DNA of 64,000 nucleotides, taken from assembly GCF_016401385.1 (NCBI RefSeq), contig NZ_JAEACF010000001.1, forward strand, positions 2,170,001 through 2,234,000. The letters run 5' to 3'. Both the position numbers and the translations under genes were made by a program. The notes beneath the pieces were generated by a model. That model saw nothing but the letters and a program-made list of their open reading frames with translations. It made no database searches and had not been told where the DNA came from. Shown here in pieces: positions 51,071-58,185 of the stretch. Position 1 is the stretch's first letter, and each line of letters opens with the position of its first letter. Source of the DNA: Fictibacillus halophilus (GTDB lineage Bacteria > Bacillota > Bacilli > Bacillales > Fictibacillaceae).

Positions 51071-51141
51071 TTTAATACTATTCCATTCATCTTTTTCATT
51101 ATATATGAAAAAATTCTATAATTGCAACGCTATGTCACAAA

Positions 51142-51909
51142 TTACGTTCGATTTCGCTGTAATTCATACAAAAGAATACCCGTTGCAACAGATACGTTCA
51201 GGGACTCCGCACTGCCGAAGATCGGAATCTTCACATTTAGCGTTGACTCCTCTTGAAGAATCTCCTGCACACCTGCCCCTTCATTACCCATGATTAAGGC
51301 AAACCCATCCACTTCTGGCGTTTCTCGCATATCTACAGAATTTTGAAGGGAAGTAGACAATACCGGTAGATCATGTTCCTTACACTGCTCTATCACTTCT
51401 AGAAGGTTCGCTTTAACGATCGGCAGATGAAATAAAGATCCTTGCGTTGATCGAACGGTTTTACCATTATAAAGATCCGCTGTACCCTCACCTAAAAACA
51501 CACCATCAAGGCCCGCACTATCGGCTGTACGAATGATCGTACCAAGGTTTCCTGGGTCTTGAACCCCATCGATTAAAAGGTAACGTCCGCCTTTTTTAAT
51601 AAGTTCTTCAGACTGATCCATCATTTCACAAACCGCAATGATGCCTTGGGGTTTTTCAGTTTCAGAAAGTTGTTTCATCAATTTAGCCGGAACAGACCAA
51701 AGTGTGAATTTTTCCTTTAACCAAGCTTCATTAATTTCAAAATTTTCTTCAACGATCACATGTTGAAGTTTTGCACCAGACGCGATTGCTTCTTCTATAA
51801 GATGAGGACCTTCAAGTAAAAATGTCCCGGATTTTTCACGTTCTTTTTTGGTATGAAGTTTTTTCCATTGCTTTAAGGAAGCATTGGATTCTGATTCAAT
51901 GTGCTTCAT
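51142..51909 (-). CDS. ysgA: TrmH/SpoU family RNA methyltransferase YsgA
   Basis: Probable RNA 2'-O-ribose methyltransferase of about 255 residues. An N-terminal substrate-binding domain (about 1-95, with FLLEGPHLIEEAIASG) precedes the SPOUT domain: DGVQDPGNLGTIIRTADSAG near 115, ALIMGNEGAGV near 205 and IPIFGSAESLNVSVATGILLYE near the end. The target nucleotide is not known. ATG 51909 and a TTG two codons earlier are both plausible starts. Adjacent to pheS as in B. subtilis. Confidence 0.88.
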   Translation of the reverse strand: MKHIESESNASLKQWKKLHTKKEREKSGTFLLEGPHLIEEAIASGAKLQHVIVEENFEINEAWLKEKFTLWSVPAKLMKQLSETEKPQGIIAVCEMMDQSEELIKKGGRYLLIDGVQDPGNLGTIIRTADSAGLDGVFLGEGTADLYNGKTVRSTQGSLFHLPIVKANLLEVIEQCKEHDLPVLSTSLQNSVDMRETPEVDGFALIMGNEGAGVQEILQEESTLNVKIPIFGSAESLNVSVATGILLYELQRNRT

Positions 51910-52014
51910 TTTCAAGTGTTCTCCTTTAAATCATAAATATTTTACTTTTTTCTCATAAAACATGCCTAGAACGTACACAATAAAAAAAGAAAAAATTAAT
52001 AGAGGTGCATATCC

Positions 52015-52221
52015 ATGAATCTAGACCTAAGAAAAGCTGTTTTGCATAACGTTACTGGCAACAATAAAGAGCAGTTACAAGATACGATCGTAGATGCCAT
52101 CGAGAGTGGAGAAGAGAAAATGCTTCCTGGTCTTGGTGTTCTTTTTGAAGTGATCTGGAAAAATTCTGATCAGCAAAAGAAGGAAGAAATTTTAAACACA
52201 CTTTCAGACGGCTTGAAGTAA
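52015..52221 (+). CDS. sspI: small acid-soluble spore protein I
   Basis: Minor SASP of 68 residues made in the forespore. It closely follows the SspI family pattern ([20 protein letters not shown], then [19 protein letters not shown]). GAGGTG lies 9 bases before the ATG. CACAATA about 35 bp upstream resembles a sigma-G -10 box but its -35 partner is poor. Followed by its own terminator. Confidence 0.95.
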   Translation: MNLDLRKAVLHNVTGNNKEQLQDTIVDAIESGEEKMLPGLGVLFEVIWKNSDQQKKEEILNTLSDGLK

Positions 52222-52247
52222 AACCCGGTTCACCGGGTTTTTTATTT
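52220..52247 (+). terminator. sspI terminator
   Basis: Stem AAACCCGG / CCGGGTTT with TTCA loop and TTTTTTATTTTT tail, at the sspI stop codon. Confidence 0.88.
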
Positions 52248-52269
52248 TTGTTTAAAGTTAATTATTTTA

Positions 52270-52770
52270 TTAATAGCCAGTATCTTGACGTTCATGATTT
52301 ACTCTATTCTTTGCAAAGTAAGCTTCTTCAATCTCTTTAATTGAAAAGCCGAGTTTCACACCGAGCCCTAAAAATGTGTCAAAAAACGATTGGAATTCTT
52401 CGTGTGATAAAGATTTAGACCCCGATTGATATAGAGTTAAAAATAAAGTATTGATATCTATCTTGTCCATCTTCTCGCCAAGATCAACCTCATTGGTCAT
52501 TTCAACCTCTTTAAAGCCCAAATCTAATCCTATCGATAAGACAAAATGTAGTCCGTCTACATATTCTTCTAAAATTACTTCTTTTTCAGAAGCAGGACGT
52601 TTACTCCAATATTTAAAGCATCTTGTTTCGTTCGCTAGTTCACCAAGCTCAACAAGAAACGCTAATCTTCTCTGTTCAAATAACGATGAGTTATCAAGAT
52701 TATGTTCTTTTACTATGCGCATATTTAATTTGTTCTGCATGGAAAAGAGTTGTACAATTTTCACGTTCAT
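52270..52770 (-). CDS. dimeric dUTPase-type all-alpha NTP pyrophosphohydrolase
   Basis: Predicted dUTP diphosphatase of the all-alpha (MazG-like) dimeric type, 166 residues. The metal-binding ELGELANETRCFKYW (about residues 41-55) and EEYVDGLHFVLSIGLDLG (about 68-85) provide the acidic residues of this fold. It would hydrolyse dUTP to dUMP, limiting uracil in DNA. Such genes also occur in phages, but nothing phage-like is nearby. Family assignment is by motif; substrate preference is inferred. Confidence 0.82.
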   Translation of the reverse strand: MNVKIVQLFSMQNKLNMRIVKEHNLDNSSLFEQRRLAFLVELGELANETRCFKYWSKRPASEKEVILEEYVDGLHFVLSIGLDLGFKEVEMTNEVDLGEKMDKIDINTLFLTLYQSGSKSLSHEEFQSFFDTFLGLGVKLGFSIKEIEEAYFAKNRVNHERQDTGY

Positions 52771-52868
52771 CCCTGCCTTTCATTCCTAAGCTATTATAAC
52801 GTTAACTAGTCCTACATTCGAGGATGAATTTCTAATGCAAAAGTAAAATTCATGTCGGAAATTTTAAA

Positions 52869-52931
52869 CTCGCCGGATTATCGCATAAACTCGCCGGATT
52901 TTTTTGAAATCTCGCCGGATTATCCATCAAA
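52869..52931. repeat. three 21-bp tandem units (CTCGCCGGATT)
   Basis: CTCGCCGGATT occurs at 52869, 52890 and 52911, exactly 21 bp apart; the remaining 10 bases of each unit are AT-rich and variable. Both strands have stop codons across the array, so it is not coding. It is the main feature of the 322-bp gap between the dUTPase gene and the VTT-protein gene. Confidence 0.85.
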
Positions 52932-53011
52932 TTTAAAGAATTAACATCATCTACTTAACTTATGAAGGCGATATGCAAACCGGTTGAATTTCACAGATTT
53001 TCTTTATTAAC

Positions 53012-53060
53012 AAAAAAACATGGGCTTCGCATGAAATTACATACGAAACCCATGTTTTTT
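53012..53060 (-). terminator. terminator after the VTT-domain gene
   Basis: Long stem AAACATGGG-TTCG-ATG / CAT-CGAA-CCCATGTTT with T tails on both strands, 33 bp after the membrane protein gene. Confidence 0.85.
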
Positions 53061-53092
53061 ACCTTCCTTTTTTTATTTTACTTCAGTTTCCA

Positions 53093-53695
53093 CTATGCAG
53101 GCATGCGTTGTTTTTGCTGTTCTTCTTTCTTTTCCTCAAAGAACTCACTCCATTTAATGACCCATTCTTTTCTTCTCAATAAATAAAACAATATCGATAA
53201 CACGACAATGATAGCTGCAGAAGTAACAAGCGAGAGAGAAAGCAGAACCGAGCCAAACGAAGAATAAAATATAGCGATTGGAACGTTTGATATGATACTA
53301 GCTTTTGTATATTCTTTGAAATTGGACGAGATCTCGATCAAGCATAGACTCAAAAGATGAAAATGCATAAAGGGTATCATTTTTAAAATAGCAATCTGAC
53401 CTACGGAAAACGGCATTCGTTTTCCAATCCACTTTTTTTGCAGTTTTTTTACTTTTTTCATCAGCTTCGGCATACTTTTCATTCCCCAGTAAAAGAGTAC
53501 ACTAGAAAGCGTGATTCCAATGACTGAATACAATGCACCAGCGACTGCTCCAAACAAAATTCCTCCTGTAAGACAGATCAGCCCTACCGGTAGAAAAAAG
53601 AACTGTCGAAACGCTTGAAGAAGAATGAACAATAAAGGGGCAAAGATTCCACTGAACTTGAGCAACTCGATGAACACACTACTGTTGTCTAACAC
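53093..53695 (-). CDS. VTT-domain (TVP38/TMEM64-like) membrane protein
   Basis: Membrane protein of 200 residues with about five hydrophobic segments. The VTT pattern is visible in LPVGLICLTGGILFGAVAGALYSVIGITLSSVLFYW (about residues 35-70), followed by a conserved-type RMPFSVGQIAILKMIPFMHF. Relatives include DedA-like proteins, some of which act in lipid transport; no role is assigned here. A basic/acidic tail (EEKKEEQQKQR) is cytoplasmic. The start is GTG with GGGGGG 8 bases upstream. Confidence 0.75.
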   Translation of the reverse strand: MLDNSSVFIELLKFSGIFAPLLFILLQAFRQFFFLPVGLICLTGGILFGAVAGALYSVIGITLSSVLFYWGMKSMPKLMKKVKKLQKKWIGKRMPFSVGQIAILKMIPFMHFHLLSLCLIEISSNFKEYTKASIISNVPIAIFYSSFGSVLLSLSLVTSAAIIVVLSILFYLLRRKEWVIKWSEFFEEKKEEQQKQRMPA

Positions 53696-53721
53696 GCACT
53701 CATCCCCCCTTTAAGTCAGCA

Positions 53722-53752
53722 TATGACAGAAGACGAGCTCTGTATGACAGAA
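53722..53752. repeat. direct repeat TATGACAGAA upstream of the bd-type oxidase genes
   Basis: TATGACAGAA occurs at 53722 and 53743, 21 bp apart (two helical turns). The second copy is also part of an inverted repeat TCTGT-ATG-ACAGA. It lies about 95-125 bp before the oxidase gene, so it could be an operator; no regulator is known for it. Confidence 0.5.
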
Positions 53753-53844
53753 TGTTCGCATGCATAAACACCACTTCTTTTTGACACCTTAAAGATAGAT
53801 TGTTTGCTTACATAGTTCTTAGTTTTTTAGGAGGAGTCCGAATC

Positions 53845-55185
53845 ATGGATACAGTTGTACTCGCGAGAGCGTTCTTTGGTACATCACTAGGTTTTCATAT
53901 TATTTTCGCAACACTTGGTGTGGGTCTTCCTTTGATGATCGTCATCGCCGAAATCATACATCAAGTAAAAGGTGACAACGATTATGCCATTATGGCGAAA
54001 CGTTGGACAAAGGCGTTTGCCGTTTTATTAGGTGTTGCCATTCCATCAGGAACAATTGTCGGTGTGCAATTATCTTTGCTCTGGCCAGGATTTATGGAAA
54101 TCGTAGGAAAGGTTATCTCACTTCCTTTTCAGATCGAGATCTTCGCTTTCTTTTTAGAAGCGTTATTCATGTCGATCTACGTATATGCTGCAGACAGATT
54201 GCCAAGATATTTCCGTTTGATATCTGTATTTTTTGTAGCACTGGGAGCTGTCGCTTCCGCCATCTTAATTTCTGCGGTTAATACGTGGATGAATACACCA
54301 GATGGATTTAAAATCAAACCGGATGGGACGATCTATGATGTCTCTCCGTGGGATGCTTTCTTCAATCCTAGCTTTTTATCCTCTTCTTTTCACGTCGCCA
54401 TTACGGCTTATATGACAGGTGCGTTTGCTGTGGCTTCGGTAGCCGCATTTAAACTGTTAAAGAAGCGACCTGACCGTGAACGCGCTTACCATTTAAAAGG
54501 ATTGTTCATGTCTCTTACTGTTGCTCTCTTGATGAGCTTTGTCTCTGCTGTTTCCGGGCATCATTCAGCGCAGATCTTGCACCAGCACTCACCTGAAAAA
54601 CTAGCAGCTGCTGAAGGGCTATTTGAGACTCAAAGATATGCACCACTTGCAATAGGGGGCTATACAGACCCTAAGACAGAGGAAGTGAAGTACGGAATCG
54701 AAATACCTTGGGCGCTCAGCTGGCTTGCTGCTGGAAAGTTCGATACAGAAGTAAAAGGGTTGTACGAGTTTCCTCGAGAAACATGGCCACCTTTTTATGT
54801 ACACACGCTTTTTAACTTAATGGTCGGGATTGGAACACTTTTATTAGGACTTGCTGCAGTAGCTTTAGCCTACTGGTGGTTCTTCGTAAAAAAGAGAGGA
54901 AAACCATTTCCAAAGTGGCTTTTATGGTCGCTTGTTTTATCAGGCCCACTCTCTATGCTTGGCATTGAGTTCGGGTGGGTATTCAGCTGTAGCGGAAGAC
55001 AGCCATGGACGATCTATCGCGTTCAGACGACGGCCGAAGCTGCAACAAAGAATGAAGATCTCGGAGTGCTCTTCCTATTGTTCTTAGGTCTATATGCGTT
55101 GCTCAGTGTTTTAACGGTTCTGATTTTAACTGCTTATTTCAAGCGAAACCCTGTTTCAAAAGATATGGAAAAACTTCAGAGTTAG
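53845..55185 (+). CDS. cytochrome bd-type quinol oxidase subunit I (CydA/YthA type)
   Basis: Large subunit of a terminal quinol oxidase, about 446 residues and nine hydrophobic helices. Candidate heme ligands are a histidine in SLGFHIIFATLGVGLP near residue 18, a histidine in SFHVAITAYMTG near 185 and the methionine in GPLSMLGIEFGWVF with GRQPW following. The start at 53845 has AGGAGG 8-9 bases upstream. The sequence is nearer to the second Bacillus bd-like oxidase (YthA) than to classical CydA, but that call rests on general resemblance. Confidence 0.88.
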   Translation: MDTVVLARAFFGTSLGFHIIFATLGVGLPLMIVIAEIIHQVKGDNDYAIMAKRWTKAFAVLLGVAIPSGTIVGVQLSLLWPGFMEIVGKVISLPFQIEIFAFFLEALFMSIYVYAADRLPRYFRLISVFFVALGAVASAILISAVNTWMNTPDGFKIKPDGTIYDVSPWDAFFNPSFLSSSFHVAITAYMTGAFAVASVAAFKLLKKRPDRERAYHLKGLFMSLTVALLMSFVSAVSGHHSAQILHQHSPEKLAAAEGLFETQRYAPLAIGGYTDPKTEEVKYGIEIPWALSWLAAGKFDTEVKGLYEFPRETWPPFYVHTLFNLMVGIGTLLLGLAAVALAYWWFFVKKRGKPFPKWLLWSLVLSGPLSMLGIEFGWVFSCSGRQPWTIYRVQTTAEAATKNEDLGVLFLLFLGLYALLSVLTVLILTAYFKRNPVSKDMEKLQS

Positions 55186-55201
55186 AAAGGAGGAATGAAG
55201 G

Positions 55202-56227
55202 ATGAGCGAAGAAATTTTAGCGATTCTGATGATGTGGACGTTTATTTTTATCTATAGCATTTTCGGTTCGATCGATTTTGGAGCTGGATTCTGGGCGATG
55301 ATCTACAACAACCATAAAACGATGGCAGGAAGAATCGCAAATCGTTTCTTGTCCCCCACTTGGGAAATCACAAACACGTTCTTAGTGCTTTTAGTGGTTG
55401 CATTTGTTGGCTTCTTTCCTAAAGGAGCATACACTCTCGGAACGGTCATGCTCGTTCCAGTTTCTTTGATTCTCTTTTTACTTGCTATTCGAAGTGCTTT
55501 TATGGTGTTCTCGTATTCTGTTCAAGGATATCGCAGAACGATGTTTATTATCTCAGGCATCTCTGGCTTGCTTATTCCATCTTTGTTGATTGCCGTGCTT
55601 CCTATCTCACAAGGTGGATTTATAGCTGTTGACGGCGATACACAGACCCTATTGCTAACAAAACTTCTCACAAGTCCAACACTCTATTTGTATGTCCTTT
55701 TCGGCCTAACATCTGAGTTGTATCTTTCTTCGTTATTTTTAGCTGATTATGCAAGAGTTTCAAAAAAAGAGGATGCATACAGGTTGTATCGTAGCAATGC
55801 GATTATGTTAGGACCATTGACCCTACTCGCTGCGCTTTTCACTTTGTTATTCATAACACCTGAATCTAGATGGCTCATCGATAATCTAATGGATCAAAAA
55901 ATCTGGTTTATTCTCTCTTTGGTTGCATTCTTTATTGCATACGCTTCTCTTTGGTGGCCAAAACAAAACCGTCCAGGAATTGGACGGCCGCGTCTTACAC
56001 TATTAGCAACTGTTTTACAATATGGTCTTGCAAGCGTTGGTTATGGTTTAGCTCATCTGCCTTACATCGTATATCCTGATTTAACGATCTATGAGGCGTT
56101 TACTGCACCAGAAACGTTTTACTCCTTAATGATTATGTATATCGTTGGTCTTGCCATCTTGGCCCCAGGATTCTATATATTCTGGAGGTTGTTCTTAAAA
56201 GACAAACGATACCTTCAACAGGAATAG
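55202..56227 (+). CDS. cytochrome bd-type quinol oxidase subunit II (CydB/YthB type)
   Basis: Partner of the preceding gene, 341 residues with eight or so membrane helices. Family motifs are FGSIDFGAGFWAM at the N-terminus, SPTWEITNTFLVLLVVAFVGFFP near 50 and the C-terminal YPDLTIYEAFTAPET. It begins 16 bp after subunit I with AAAGGAGG upstream, so they form a two-gene operon. No cydCD assembly genes are nearby. Confidence 0.9.
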   Translation: MSEEILAILMMWTFIFIYSIFGSIDFGAGFWAMIYNNHKTMAGRIANRFLSPTWEITNTFLVLLVVAFVGFFPKGAYTLGTVMLVPVSLILFLLAIRSAFMVFSYSVQGYRRTMFIISGISGLLIPSLLIAVLPISQGGFIAVDGDTQTLLLTKLLTSPTLYLYVLFGLTSELYLSSLFLADYARVSKKEDAYRLYRSNAIMLGPLTLLAALFTLLFITPESRWLIDNLMDQKIWFILSLVAFFIAYASLWWPKQNRPGIGRPRLTLLATVLQYGLASVGYGLAHLPYIVYPDLTIYEAFTAPETFYSLMIMYIVGLAILAPGFYIFWRLFLKDKRYLQQE

Positions 56228-56230
56228 CTT

Positions 56231-56482
56231 CTATATAAACCAGCCTGCTAAAACTGTTATAAACATACTTAAAAGAGGCAGCCCGTAACGAAATGAAGGA
56301 TGTTTAGTCTTATGACGCAACTTTTTCATAGCTAGCCACATACCGGGTGCTCCACCAATAACTGCGATCAGCCATAGCCTCGCTTCAGGTGTGCGCCATT
56401 CGCCCTTTTTGGCAGATAACTTATCTCTTTTCATAACATAATAGGCGGCTACGTTTAAAATGATTAAATATATGATTAACAC
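56231..56482 (-). CDS. ysdA: DUF1294 family membrane protein YsdA
   Basis: Small membrane protein of 83 residues with three hydrophobic segments and the family core IGGAPGMWLAMKKLRHKTKHPSF. Function unknown. The start is GTG at 56482 with GAAGGG upstream. It is next to rplT as in B. subtilis ysdA, but a terminator separates them. Confidence 0.85.
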   Translation of the reverse strand: MLIIYLIILNVAAYYVMKRDKLSAKKGEWRTPEARLWLIAVIGGAPGMWLAMKKLRHKTKHPSFRYGLPLLSMFITVLAGWFI

Positions 56483-56504
56483 CTTGTTGTTTCCCTTCAG
56501 AATG

Positions 56505-56550
56505 AAAAAAGATCATCTCCATCAATTGAGGAAATGATCTTTTCTTTTTT
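56505..56550 (-). terminator. infC-rpmI-rplT terminator
   Basis: Stem AAAGATCATTTCC / GGAGATGATCTTT with T-rich tail on the minus strand, directly after rplT and also T-rich on the plus strand. Confidence 0.85.
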
Positions 56551-56553
56551 TAC

Positions 56554-56913
56554 TTAAGCTTTTAGGCTGTCTTTTGCTTTTGAAGCTAATTCAGCGAAAG
56601 CTTTTTCGTCTGTAATAGCGATCTCAGAAAGCATCTTACGGTTGATGTCGATACCCGCAAGTTTAAGACCGTGCATTAAACGGCTGTAAGAAAGACCGTT
56701 TGTACGAGCAGCAGCGTTAATACGAGTGATCCAAAGCTTACGGAAGTCACGCTTCTTTTGACGACGGTCACGGTAAGCGTACATAAGTGATTTGAATACT
56801 TGTTGTTGTGCTACTTTAAATAATTTATGTTTGGAACCGAAATAGCCTTTAGCTAGTTTAAGAACTTTTTTACGACGACGACGTGTTACATAGCCACCTT
56901 TTACTCTTGGCAT
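56554..56913 (-). CDS. rplT: 50S ribosomal protein L20
   Basis: Early-assembly large-subunit protein of 119 residues, highly basic at the N-terminus ([20 protein letters not shown]) and conserved C-terminally ([20 protein letters not shown]). L20 is also the repressor that binds the leader of its own operon in Bacillus and E. coli. Last gene of infC-rpmI-rplT. Confidence 0.98.
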   Translation of the reverse strand: MPRVKGGYVTRRRRKKVLKLAKGYFGSKHKLFKVAQQQVFKSLMYAYRDRRQKKRDFRKLWITRINAAARTNGLSYSRLMHGLKLAGIDINRKMLSEIAITDEKAFAELASKAKDSLKA

Positions 56914-56951
56914 ATTAAAAACCTCCTATTTTTAAATCGATTGATGAACGA

Positions 56952-57155
56952 TTAACGTTTTTTGTAAGTTAACAATGTGCGGATACGCTTGTAGTCACCG
57001 CTGTGAACAAGTTTCGCTTTACGAAGCTTACGCTTAGCTTTAGTTGACTTGTTAGCAAACAAGTGACTAGTATAAGCGCGAGCACGCTTTAATTTACCTG
57101 ATCCAGTTTTTCTAAAGCGCTTCGCAGCACCTTTATGAGTTTTCATTTTAGGCAT
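56952..57155 (-). CDS. rpmI: 50S ribosomal protein L35
   Basis: Small basic ribosomal protein of 67 residues with the conserved [21 protein letters not shown]-terminus and [16 protein letters not shown] core. It lies between infC and rplT with short gaps, the standard operon. Confidence 0.98.
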   Translation of the reverse strand: MPKMKTHKGAAKRFRKTGSGKLKRARAYTSHLFANKSTKAKRKLRKAKLVHSGDYKRIRTLLTYKKR

Positions 57156-57179
57156 AATGGTTATCCTCCCTGGTAAAAA

Positions 57180-57695
57180 TTATTTTTCGGCTTTAGGCGC
57201 AAGGATAAGGAACATGCTACGACCTTCCATCTTCGGTTTCGTTTCAACCGTAGAAAGATCTTCACATTCTTTCGCTAACTTCTCCAATACCGTTTTTCCG
57301 ATTTGAGAATGAGTGATTGCACGTCCACGGAAACGAATACTTGCCTTTACTTTGTCACCTTTTTCAAGGAACTTACGGGCATTTCTAAGCTTTGTATTAA
57401 AGTCGTTTTCCTCAATCGTTGGACTTAGACGAATCTCTTTAGTCGTAATGACCTTTTGATTTTTTCGTGCTTCACGATCTTTACGTTGTTGCTCGTATTT
57501 AAACTTACCGTAGTCCATGATACGACATACTGGCGGTTTAGCAGTTGCAGCAACGAGTACAAGGTCAAGATTTGCGTTTGTAGCAAGATCTAAAGCTTCT
57601 TGTCTAGATTTAATGCCAAGCTGGCTTCCATCAGGACCGATTAAGCGAACCTCACGAGCACGAATACCTTCATTGACAGACATGTCCTTACTAAT
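57180..57695 (-). CDS. infC: translation initiation factor IF-3
   Basis: IF-3 binds the 30S subunit and enforces correct start-codon choice. N-domain [20 protein letters not shown] and C-domain [17 protein letters not shown] with [13 protein letters not shown] are diagnostic. The start I assign is ATT at 57693-57695: GGAGGTGA lies 7-9 bases upstream and the frame then reads [12 protein letters not shown], matching B. subtilis IF-3 (ISKD...NEQIRA). The first ATG, four codons on, is 20 bases from that ribosome site. A rare ATT start lets IF-3 repress its own translation. 171 residues. Confidence 0.94.
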   Translation of the reverse strand: MSKDMSVNEGIRAREVRLIGPDGSQLGIKSRQEALDLATNANLDLVLVAATAKPPVCRIMDYGKFKYEQQRKDREARKNQKVITTKEIRLSPTIEENDFNTKLRNARKFLEKGDKVKASIRFRGRAITHSQIGKTVLEKLAKECEDLSTVETKPKMEGRSMFLILAPKAEK

Positions 57696-57925
57696 AGTAA
57701 GTCACCTCCAAATTTTTTCAGTGAGTGTTTTAAATCACTCGACTTGTTATTTCTGCAAATAAAAAAAGCGTCGGCGCAACGATCACCCACACATAGTAAA
57801 CCGGCTATGTACACTTTGACATGCCTGAATATCCATCTACCCATCAACAGCCTTTCTTGGCGTCGAGTCAGGTGAGAAGCGGGTGCTTCTGCTTGTTTGA
57901 TGCTTTTGCTTATTTTATTAACCTT
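57696..57925 (-). promoter_or_regulatory. L20-type leader of the infC operon
   Basis: About 235 bases of untranslated leader separate the promoter from infC. Near its 5' end it contains AGAAGCACCCGCTTCTCACC, which resembles the Rfam L20 leader, and a GC-rich stretch followed by TTTTTTTATTTG at about 57756-57768 that looks like an attenuator tail, though I could not draw a convincing stem for it. In B. subtilis L20 promotes premature termination in this leader. Confidence 0.6.
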
Positions 57926-57929
57926 ACAT

Positions 57930-57959
57930 ACTATAACACATTGGAGACATAAGTGTCAA
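57930..57959 (-). promoter_or_regulatory. sigma-A promoter of infC-rpmI-rplT
   Basis: TTGACA, 18 bp, TATAGT on the minus strand, about 240 bp upstream of infC, consistent with a long regulated leader. Confidence 0.7.
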
Positions 57960-58050
57960 ACAACGAATGTAATAACAGCAACGAAATTAATTTTACTTCG
58001 TTTACGAAAGGAATGCAAGAGTTTTTTTATTCACCCCTTCGGTTTTGTTG

Positions 58051-58134
58051 TTTTACTGTCCGCTTTTTCAGTTTTACTGTCCACTCTTCCCGATTTACTG
58101 TCCACTTTCAACAAATTACTGTCCACTTTTCACT
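58051..58134. repeat. four 21-bp tandem units (TTTACTGTCCACT)
   Basis: ACTGTCC starts at 58055, 58076, 58097 and 58118, an exact 21-bp period, within units of the form TTTTACTGTCCACTTTTCA plus variable bases. It lies between the infC promoter and the thrS terminator. The minus strand has a short open frame through it (VDSKxxK heptads) without a convincing start, so I treat it as non-coding. Confidence 0.85.
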
Positions 58135-58141
58135 TTCCTAT

Positions 58142-58174
58142 AAAAAAAGACGGCCAACTCAGCATTGGCCGCCA
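58142..58174 (-). terminator. thrS terminator
   Basis: Stem GGCGGCCAA / TTGGCCGTC with a 7-base loop and TTTTTTTAT on the minus strand, 12 bp after thrS. Confidence 0.9.
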
Positions 58175-58185
58175 TCTTAATTACC

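Noticed and set aside
52869..52931. CRISPR-like array
   Set aside because: Units are 21 bp with an 11-bp conserved word and 10-bp spacers, far too short for a CRISPR, and no cas genes are near.
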